The position numbers and the translations under genes are program-made. From Heliocidaris erythrogramma (lineage: Eukaryota > Echinodermata > Echinoidea > Camarodonta > Echinometridae), in NCBI GenBank assembly GCA_025617745.1, contig CM046859.1, positions 24,180,006 to 24,244,005 of the forward strand: a DNA stretch of 64,000 bases, given 5' to 3'. Position 1 is the first letter of the stretch. Each line of letters opens with the position of its first letter. This document shows positions 56,076 to 64,000 of this stretch, piece after piece. The notes beneath the pieces are model-generated. The model was not told the DNA's origin and made no database searches. It worked only from the letters and a program-made list of their open reading frames with translations.

Positions 56076-57239
56076 GAGGGGGAGGTTCTTTGTCCCTCCT
56101 TCGAATCGCTGCCAGTGCGGGGGGATAGATCCGCATTGCATGGCAATGGACATTTCTAGTTTAATTTTAAATTTTGCAGGCACATTCTAGGTAAAAAGCA
56201 GGTCTTCTCGAAGCTAGATTTTTAAAATCTATCAGGCGCTTCGTTTTAAACGCAATTTTATACCCTGCATAGATGTAGTGACAGCTACTTAACAGTCTGC
56301 AAATACAGACTAGCACGTAAACCCAAATACAGAATGACCTCCGACCCATGAGTCCATGACTCATGCCAGGTCAGTTCTACTAGTCTATCTATTTAAAGAA
56401 ATGGTAAAGATTTTCTTGTGAGCGCTCTACCAGCTGCAGTTTTTGTCGGATCACCTTCAAATTTCGCATGGAGGCCTTGTTTTCACCTTTTTCCCTTGTT
56501 TGGAAGATGAAATGTGTTTTACTCAATTGATAGTGAGTTTCATACAGATTCAAGGCACATTTTAATCAAATCAGGCTTTAAATATATATGCGATTGACCA
56601 AACACATTGATTTTCTGTTAAGAAAGTGTGCTATTGATATGTCTTTGAAATTGATCAATCCTTTAATGAAAAACCAAGTGAATGGAAATTAATGAAATAC
56701 ATGTACATGTATTTCATCCTAAAAATATTGGAGAGATGTTTAAATGGTAAATCATTGAGTTGCTAGACAGTTTGCATTTGACCAAAGGCAAATTAAAAAC
56801 TAAGGTAATTACAAGTTTTTAAGCCTTCAGATTTTCCTCAAACTTTCACTGATCTGTTTCTCTCATGCTTTTGCTTTTATTAAAACAACTTAATATCAGG
56901 GTTGACTTCAGCTTTTAACTTGTAAATTTTGCTTCTTATTACCATGCAGGATATCAAGTATACTGGAAGGCCCTTGCAATAATATCCAGAGGCAGTAGCT
57001 AGATAGAAGGTTATCAGATGCTGGTGTGTCACTGTTACCTGTGTACCAGAGCCTGTCATGCAGTGGATGGAAAGAGTATAACAACACAATGAGAAGCAGC
57101 TATCAATATTCTTTGCTGGTCTTCAGAGTGAAATAAGATTTGGATACTTTCCAACATTGTATGTTTTCATCGTTTTTGCTTAATTTGTGTCTTCTGTAAC
57201 TGTCAAGAATTTATTATACATTTAGTATATTTGTGAACA
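56076..57239. other. intergenic, 5' region of the Ig-like gene
   Basis: AT-rich with no other gene. It should contain the promoter of the gene at 57240; no clear TATA box or other element can be assigned. Confidence 0.35.
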
Positions 57240-58235
57240 ATGTATAAGATGGAAAAGATTCTAATCAAGTGTACAATTTTTTTCATACTTGTGTTAACCA
57301 CATTCACTGAATGTAAAACTACAGCATTGAATGTTGTAGAGGGGGATGTGGCACAACTTGATTTTACCTATTTGTGTAATAGTACAGTAGTCACACTTCA
57401 GCATAGCAATGCGGCTCCATTTTACAGTTCTGCAAATCCAAACCCTCCCTCCTTATCCTCAAACCTAAAGCTCAGAAATGAGACTAATGGTAAGATCTGT
57501 TTTCTACACCTTACAATTGATCCTGTCTCAAGAGCTGACCAAGGTGGATATATCCTTACTGCCTACAAGAATGATCCCACACTATTTGAGGACGAAAGAA
57601 TTTTGTTGCTTATTGAGTATCCTCCTGGTAAGGCATCATGTGAATTAAGTGGTGATTACATTGAAGAGGACTGGGTCAGAGTACATTGTACAGCTGCCCT
57701 TGGGAATGTGAACGGGCAAATTGCATGCTATCAAAATGGCATTAAGATGCCCTCATTGTCTCCTCCTGAAGAGAAAGGTGAAACTCTAAGTCAGAGTGTG
57801 TTGGCCAAATTGGGGGACTATGTGTATTGCTGTTCCAGTACCTGGGATCAAACTAAAGACAGGTGTGATTGTAAGGACTCGGTATGGGATCCTATCCAGA
57901 ATAAGCTCATCCTGAATGTCACAGATCCTTGCCCTACTACCTTACCCACCTTACCTATAACATATCCAACATTTTCTGAGCACCCTATTGAAGACACTGA
58001 AATTGAATCCACTTCCACAGGTGCAAAGACACAAGTAACTTCATCCCAACAGATCAATTCCAATGAACATTTGTATGGGCTAACTGTGGCTGTTTGTATC
58101 TTAATTCTGTATTTTGTAATTTCAATTGTTGGTATGGTGTATTATTTTAAGAGGACTGCTATAAAGTCAGAAAACATTATAAAAAAGGGAGTCCAAGAAT
58201 CATTATTTTCTGAAAAGAATGTGCAGGAAGTGTAA
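57240..58235 (+). CDS. single-pass membrane protein with Ig-like ectodomain
   Basis: A 331-residue uninterrupted frame, by far the best host-type gene here. Residues 1-25 form a signal peptide (a second Met at 4 is an equally good start). The ectodomain has an Ig-like region (about 30-127, with C46, C87 and an ADQGGYILTAY block like the DxGxY motif) and a second Cys-rich region (about 130-228, C134, C150, C163, C197, C198). N-glycosylation sites are N47, N80 and N226. A Ser/Thr-rich stalk (230-275) leads to a membrane helix (280-302) and a short basic tail (303-331). It likely acts at the cell surface, in adhesion or recognition; ligand unknown. Its last codons and 3' UTR are duplicated downstream (58585 on). 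No introns are needed; an intronless retrocopy or one of a multigene family are both possible. Confidence 0.8.
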   Translation: MYKMEKILIKCTIFFILVLTTFTECKTTALNVVEGDVAQLDFTYLCNSTVVTLQHSNAAPFYSSANPNPPSLSSNLKLRNETNGKICFLHLTIDPVSRADQGGYILTAYKNDPTLFEDERILLLIEYPPGKASCELSGDYIEEDWVRVHCTAALGNVNGQIACYQNGIKMPSLSPPEEKGETLSQSVLAKLGDYVYCCSSTWDQTKDRCDCKDSVWDPIQNKLILNVTDPCPTTLPTLPITYPTFSEHPIEDTEIESTSTGAKTQVTSSQQINSNEHLYGLTVAVCILILYFVISIVGMVYYFKRTAIKSENIIKKGVQESLFSEKNVQEV

Positions 58236-58900
58236 ATCTGAATCCAATTTAAAAGTTCTATCAACATAAATGGGTTTTTTTTTTTGTTTTTTTTTATCAT
58301 TTTGATTATCATTTCTTTCACTGATCAGGTAATATGAAGTTTTAACAGCTGCCTGGGGGTGGGGCAGTAAGAATACCCCCCACGTATCCTCTGCATGTCG
58401 TAAGAGGCGACTAAAAGGGGACCATTGCAACATCAGGGGGCTGGGGTACTGCTGGGTGGCACTAGTAGGACCAATAAAAGCTGGCATATCCCCAGCACAT
58501 CAGGGGGCTGGGTGGCACTAGTAGGACGAATAAAAGCTGGCACATCCCCAGTAAAAGCTGGCATATCCCCAATAAAAGCTGGCATATCATTATTCCTGAA
58601 AAGAATGTGCAGGAAGTGTAAATCTGAATCCAAATTAAAAATTTCAATCAACATAAATGTTTTTCTTTTTTTTGTTAGTTTGTTTTTGTTGTTTTTATTA
58701 TCATTTTGATTATTATTTCTTTCGCTGATCAGGTAATAAGCAGTTTTAACAGGTGCCTGGGGGTGGGGCAGTAAGAATACCCCCCACGTATCTTCTGCGT
58801 GTCGTAAGAGGCGACTAAAAGAGGACCATTGCAACATCAGGGGGCTGGGGTACTGATGGGTGGCACTAGTAGGACCAATAAAAGCTGGTATATCCCCAAG
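58198..58900 (+). repeat. ~386 bp duplication of gene tail and LINE-like leader
   Basis: The segment beginning attattttctgaaaagaatg (58202) recurs at about 58588 (attattcctgaaaagaatg), so the final codons of the gene above, its 3' UTR and the following GC-rich text are present twice. The GC-rich part (aataccccccacgtatc, gtcgtaagaggcgactaaaa) is a phrase seen before the coding part of RTE-like LINEs. A smaller unit ending ccaataaaagctggcatatc is repeated several times inside. Confidence 0.75.
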
Positions 58901-58949
58901 GACGTTGTAATGAAAAGGGGAGTGTAGGCCGCCTTTAAATAGGCCTAGC

Positions 58950-59378
58950 TTGCCCTGCATTGGGCAGCAGCGATGCAGTTGGAGTGTTTTGGTGGAGGAT
59001 CCTACAGTTAAAGGACAACGACAAACCTCTGGTAAACGTCAGGCGCGCAGGCTACCCAGACATGACAGACATACTGCGGTGAAGAAGGCAACGGAAAACC
59101 ACTATTCTTTTCCAAGAACAATTATGATGAAAAACAACTCTACAGCCAAAGACAAAGGCATGAAAGGGGCTTATCTATCTTCTGGGACAAGCACCTCAAG
59201 CACCGGTAGGGTGTCCCATGGGCGACAGGTGGGCCCCGACCATCAGCCGGCTACTGTTCGCTACAGGATTACCATCACAGTTGGAACATGGAATGTGAGA
59301 ACACTGCATCAGAGCGACAAGCTAGAAAATGTCAAGCAAGACTTTGTGTATAGAGATACCTCTATAGATGAAGAATGA
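58950..59378 (+). pseudogene. RTE-type LINE 5' end, start of endonuclease
   Basis: An open frame of 142 residues ends with ITVGTWNVRTLHQSDKLENV, the first conserved block of the apurinic-type endonuclease of RTE-like LINEs (G-T-W-N-V-R-T). It stops soon after, and no GDFN, SDH or RT blocks follow, so the element is cut off 3'. The text upstream (58750-58950) looks like its 5' leader. Frame start at 58950 is arbitrary. Confidence 0.65.
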
Positions 59379-59459
59379 AAGTTGTTCATGTGCTAGAGAG
59401 AACATGCACCAGATGTGAATTGATCCACATCAGGTGAGCGTCGTGCCCCCTGGGGCTCT

Positions 59460-60362
59460 TGTTTAATCAACTGGGAGAAATCAGAGCCGTCTCCCACCCA
59501 TACCCCAGTGTACTTAGGTGCGGAGATAGATATCCCGAATCAGGTCGCTCGCCAAAGCCGCGACAGAATTCGGACGATTACGTCAGCCGCTCGGGCCCTG
59601 CGCCTGTTGCGCAGGGTACGGGTCAAGCGCTGGCTTCAATTTCTAGGCTACCTCTCAAGCTTAGTGGATGTTTTGCCGGACTGCAGACTTCTGTTGAGGC
59701 CCCTTCCAGAGGCACCTCTTTTTTTCTCGCCGGCCCTAGACTCCCTCAGAATATGGATTCCATTACAAAGGCAGATCAGACGTCTACTCGCCCCCTGGGC
59801 AGACGAGACGTTTCTTGCTCGAGGCAAAGCCCTTCCGCATCTCTCTTCCGTCAGTGTCCATCTCAACGGATGCGTCGATTCTAGGCTGGGGCGGCCATTG
59901 TGGGGGCGAGGTGATTTCTAGAGATCGATCTGTTTGCGACAGCTCTCTCAAACAACCATCTTCCGAGGTACTGTTCTCGGGTTTGGGACCCGGAGGCTTG
60001 GGCACTCGATGCCTTCGCTCTCCATTGGGGACACTTTCGAGGGTATGCTTTACCCCCGTTTTTATTGATCCCTCAGGTTCTGAGAAAGATCAAGGAGGAT
60101 CGAGCCTTGGTTTCCCCTACTCCTGTCCCTCCTGGAGGGGCAGCCGTTTCCGCTCCCTCTGAGGCCAGACCTGGTGTCTCGGCCTCTTTCGGGGATCCTC
60201 CATGATCTTCACTTGACTGCCTGGCCGTTATCTGGGGAGACGCTAGGGCCTCGGGTCTCGGGTCTCTCAGAGAGGGCCTCTCAGTTTCTGCCATTACCCC
60301 TTGTTAGCCTCCTTCCCTTGGGACATACCACCCTGGATTTTATCTGTGCTGGTCTAGCATAA
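59460..60362 (+). pseudogene. DIRS-like RT/RNase H fragment
   Basis: Starts with LINWEKSEPSPTHTPVYLGA, the YLG block after the RT palm in DIRS-like elements, then RVKRWLQFLGYLSSLVDVLP and LLLRPL. After a frameshift near 59835 comes SVSISTDASILGWGGHCGGE, the first RNase H block (TDAS, GWG). Further shifts follow (PEAWALDAFALHWGHFRGYA, then LPLVSLLPLGHTTLDFICAG). GC-rich codon use contrasts with the neighbourhood. The RT catalytic core, methylase and tyrosine recombinase are absent. DIRS elements integrate by recombinase rather than integrase. Confidence 0.7.
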
Positions 60363-60690
60363 TAGGTAGATACATCAATTTATTGTAAATCAGTAAAATC
60401 CTACCTGATTTTATTATTTGCTAAATAAGTTGATGTATCTACCTATGTCCCTCCCTCCGTCCCCTCTCCTTGACCAGCAACATGTCCTAAACCTTGTCTC
60501 TGGCAGCTAGTGGAAGATGGCGGGCGTGCGCTCGCGCAAGTGAATATGGGAAGGCATCAAAATGGGTGGGGCGTGCGCGAATGTGACTTTCTCGGTGGTG
60601 GTGTAGTTTGGACCAAACTAGCATAATAGGTAGATACATCAACTTATTTATAGCAAATAATAAAATCAGGTAGGATTTTACTGATTAGAA
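60356..60690. repeat. triple inverted repeat at the DIRS fragment end
   Basis: ataataggtagatacatcaa occurs at 60358 and 60622 on the plus strand, and ttgatgtatctacctat (60430-60446) on the minus strand. The segment 60388-60446 is inverted against about 60625-60686 (59 bp arms, one small indel). The first copy (60356-60387) is a truncated plus-strand copy, so three facing pieces alternate. DIRS elements have inverted ends and an internal complementary region; this may be a remnant. Confidence 0.65.
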
Positions 60691-61014
60691 GTAAGGAAAT
60701 AAATGCCATTATTTCAATGCAAAAATATTGAAGAAAATTTGTTCGCTCTCATTGTTATTCTCAATTAAGGGGTTCTGTCCATTGGCCAAGAAAAAATGAG
60801 CAGGTGGTCTTTACATGCAGTTTCCTTTAATACATGTGTGAATGAGAAATAGTTTTTAAGGGAAACAAAAATTGTGGTCTTTATAGACAGGTAGTTGGAC
60901 TTTATAATGACATGGAACATGTTAACATTTCAAAGCTGTGTCTCGATCATCAAAGTAAAGTCCATTTCTATATTAGAAGAGGTACAAGATTTTGATGTTG
61001 TAACCTTCATTTTT
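60691..61014. other. intergenic, no gene seen
   Basis: AT-rich; ttgttattctcaattaaggg near 60750 resembles ttgttattctcaattgaggg at 15069, another dispersed repeat pair. Confidence 0.4.
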
Positions 61015-63710
61015 AGGAAGTAACGGTACAGTTGCTCCTTTTTCATAAGATTTTAAACTCGAACAAGTTAATATTCTTTTGTTTCTATTCTTGTAAGGTA
61101 ATGTGATTTGACTGAATAAGTTCAAGTCTTGTGAATCGTGGACTCTTTATTATACTCTGCTTCCTAATTTTCTCTAATGACTTCTCTTAATATGTTTCTA
61201 TATGAAATAGAATATATAAATGTCCAATAATTATTTTTATTCAACAACGCATGCCTCCAGGCTGTACTTACTTTAACTTACATAATTTGTGTGTACATAT
61301 AGTTTTTTCTTTGAATGTTTTCTTGATATGTAATATTTGAACATAGCCATTGATAGCCATGATTGATAACAAGGTTACATAATTTGACTTGCCGAAATTT
61401 GTACTTAAAGAAATAAACTATATGAATTATATTTATGCACATATTTGAGATGATTATGTAAATATTTATCTAAAGCTGATATTACCCTAGCAAGTAACAG
61501 TGCAGTTCCACCTTTTTCATAAGATTTTAAATTCAAACAAGTTAATATTCGTTTGTTCCTATTCTTGTAAGGCAATGTGATTTGTCTGAATAACTTCAAG
61601 TCATCTGACTCGTAGACTTGTAGACAATTTGTTCTAAACTGGATGTAATTCAGTATAATGGTTGCAGTTTTTAAATACTTAATAAACCATTTAATCACTC
61701 ATATCAATCAACTCTGTCATTATTTTAGATTTCATCACTGTTTTGCAAGATTATTAAACATCCAGTTTAGAATAAAAAGTACATATAGTTTTTTCTTTGA
61801 ATGTTTTCTTGATGTGTAATATTTGAACATAGCCATCATGATAATTGGTACTTTTTGTTCTAAACTGGATGTAATTCAGTCTAATGTTTGCAGTTTTTCA
61901 GTACATGTACTTAGTAAACCATTTAATCACTCAAATCAATCAAATCTCTCATTATTTTAGGTTTCATCAATGTTTTGCAAGATTATTTGTTCAACAATGT
62001 ATCCTCCAGGCTGCACTTATTTTAACTTACAGAATTTATGTGTACACTGTACATATAGTTTTTTTCTTTGAATGTTTTCTTGATATAACCATAATTGATA
62101 CTTTTTATTCTAATCTGAATGTAATTCGGTCTTATGGTTGCAGTTTTTCAATACTTAGTAAACCATTTAAGCACTCAAATCAATCAACTCGCTCATTATT
62201 TTAGGTTTCATCGTTTTGCAAGATTTTTTAGTTCAACAATGTATCCTCCTGGCTGCACTTATTGTAACTTACAGAATTTATGTGTGCATATAGTTTTTCT
62301 TTGAATGTTTTTTTGATATGTAATATTTGAACATTGCCATCATAACAGGTACTTTTTGTTCTAAATGGGATGTAATTCAGTATAATGGTTGCAGTTTTTA
62401 AGTACTTACATGTAATAAACCATTTAATCACTCAAATCAATCAACTCGCTCAACTCGCTCATTATTTTAGGTTTCATCACTGTTTTGCAAGATTTTTTGT
62501 TCAACAATGTATCCTCCAGGCTGCACTTATTGTAACTTGAAGAATTTATGTGTACATATAGTTTTTTCTTGATATGTAATATTTGAACATTGCCATCATG
62601 ATAACAGGTACTTTTTATTCTAAACGGGATGTAATTCAGTATAATGGTTGCAGTTTTTAAGTACTTACATGTAATAAACCATTTAATCCCTCAAATCAAT
62701 CAACTCTGTCATTATTTTAGGTTTCATGGTTTTGCAAGATTTTTTAGTTCAACAATGTATCCTCCTGCCTGCACTTATTGTAACTTACAGAATTTATGTG
62801 TGCATATAGTTTTTCTTTGAATGTTTTCTTGATATGTAATATTTGAACATTGCCATCATAACAGGTACTTTTTGTTCTAAACTGGATGTAATTCAGTATA
62901 ATGGTTGCAGTTTTTAAGTACTTAATTAACCATTTAATCACTCAAATCAATCAACTCTGTCATTATTTTAGGTTTCATCACTGTTTTGCAAGAGTTTTTG
63001 TTCAACAATGTATCCTCCAGGCTGCACTTATTTTAACTTTAATACAGAATGTATGTGTACATATAGTTTTTTCTTTGAATGTTTTCTTTATGTAATATTT
63101 GAACATAGCCATTGATAGCCATGATTGATAACTTGTACTTTTTATTCTAAACTGGATGTAATTCACTGAATAGTTACCATACAAGGTTACATAATTTGAC
63201 TTGCCGAAATTTGTACTTAAAGAAATAAACTATATTAATTATATTTATGCACATATTTGAGATGATTATGTAAATATTTATCTAAAGATGCTATATTACC
63301 CTAGCAAGTAACAGTACAGTTCCACCTTATTCATAAGATTTTAAATCAAACAAGTTAATATTCTTTTGTTCCTATTCTTGTAAGGCAATGTGATTTGTCA
63401 GTGCATGTACTTAGTAAACCATTTAATCACTCAAATCAATCAAGTCTCATTATTTTAGGTTTCATCACTGTTTTGCAAGATTTTCAACAATGTATCCTCC
63501 AGGCTGCACTTATTTTATCTTACAGAATGTAGGTGTACATATAGTTTTTCTTTGAATGTTTTCTTGATATGTAATATTTGAACATGGCCATCATGTTAAC
63601 TGGTACTTTTTGTTCTAAACGGGATGTAATTAAGTCTAATGGTTGCAGTTTGTCAGTACTTAATAAACTATTTAATCACTCAATGCACATGTGTAGTCAG
63701 TCTGAAGTTT
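61015..63710 (+). repeat. ~234-267 bp tandem array with a second unit type
   Basis: The main unit carries cattattttaggtttcatca, tgttttgcaagatt, caacaatgtatcctccaggc, tgcacttat, catatagttttttctttgaa, tgtaatatttgaaca, taaactggatgtaattcagt and aaaccatttaatcactcaaa. The first block falls near 61726, 61960, 62203, 62470, 62720, 62971 and 63457. A second unit (acttgccgaaatttgtactt, gcacatatttgagatgatta, ctattcttgtaaggcaatgt) appears at about 61390-61600 and 63190-63405, near both ends, with part of it at about 61021-61130. Very AT-rich; open frames are not genes. Confidence 0.8.
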
Positions 63711-63779
63711 ACTGTGTTGTGTTCTACTTTTCTCTAATAAAATGATTTCAGCAGTTTCCACAAGGTACCAAAATATAGA

Positions 63780-64000
63780 TAGAGGAGAGAGAGAGAGAGA
63801 AAGAGACTGGATAAAGAGCATGGGAGAAGAGACTGCAAGAGAGAATTAATAACATGAGAGGGTGGGGGAGTGAATGATACACATGAAGTGGGAGATAATG
63901 ACAGATAGTAAGAATGAGACTATGTGGGGTGAATGACATAGGAGTGGTGAGAGATGAGGGAGAGAAAAGGAGGGGGCAAAAACGGGTGGAGCGAGAGAAA
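63780..64000 (+). repeat. GA-rich purine tract
   Basis: Dominated by GA/GAGA and GGGAGA words to the window end. The opposite strand gives leucine- and serine-rich open frames that are artefacts. Confidence 0.6.

Overview
This looks like nuclear DNA from an animal, most likely a marine invertebrate deuterostome (echinoderm-like; inferred from the repeat types, not proven). It is AT-rich and gene-poor, with many microsatellites and long poly-C/poly-G runs. Almost all coding signal belongs to transposable elements. The only convincing host-type gene is a single-exon Ig-like membrane protein (57240-58235). A decayed THAP-domain gene (52512-53512) and a possible first exon near 54.9 kb are weaker candidates.

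Layout. 0-8 kb: LINE tails, tRNA-derived SINE pieces, a pair of ~430 bp inverted repeats and no genes. 8.1-13.8 kb: one head-to-head (palindromic) Penelope-like element (PLE) with RT and GIY-YIG domains. It is bounded by a 12 bp target duplication, carries a hammerhead-like motif at each outer end, and its left arm is broken by two later insertions, one with a clean 9 bp duplication. 14.8-16.7 kb: an insertion between 13 bp direct repeats. 20.2-22.5 kb: a ~170 bp satellite with 340 bp higher-order dimers. 22.7-32.3 kb: a Tx1-clade LINE sitting inside a CTT microsatellite, itself split by a deleted Ty3/gypsy element with 162 bp identical flanks. 32.5-38.9 kb: an LTR element with gag-PR-IN-RT-RNaseH order and a SCAN-like gag, i.e. 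Gmr1-like, with young LTRs. 39-42 kb: a nest of small terminal-inverted-repeat (TIR) elements whose order of insertion can be read from their target duplications. 42.4 kb: a 7SL/Alu-domain-like segment. 43.3-44.1 kb: a three-copy 287 bp tandem repeat. 48.2-50.6 kb: a Tc1/mariner-type shell with 24 bp TIRs and no transposase. 52.5-53.5 kb: the THAP relic, hit by three small elements with 9 bp duplications, two of them stacked on the same target. 58.2-60.7 kb: a duplicated gene tail, an RTE-like LINE start and a DIRS-like RT/RNase H relic. 61-63.7 kb: a ~250 bp tandem array.

Most striking: (1) 28-72 bp elements that are almost nothing but two inverted ends yet are flanked by exact 8-9 bp target duplications, including two different ones stacked on one 9 bp target; (2) the PLE inverted dimer inserted as one event; (3) the Gmr1-like element; (4) a Tx1-clade LINE inside a microsatellite; (5) a possible 7SL-derived repeat. 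Family names rest on motifs recognised by eye; no database search was run.
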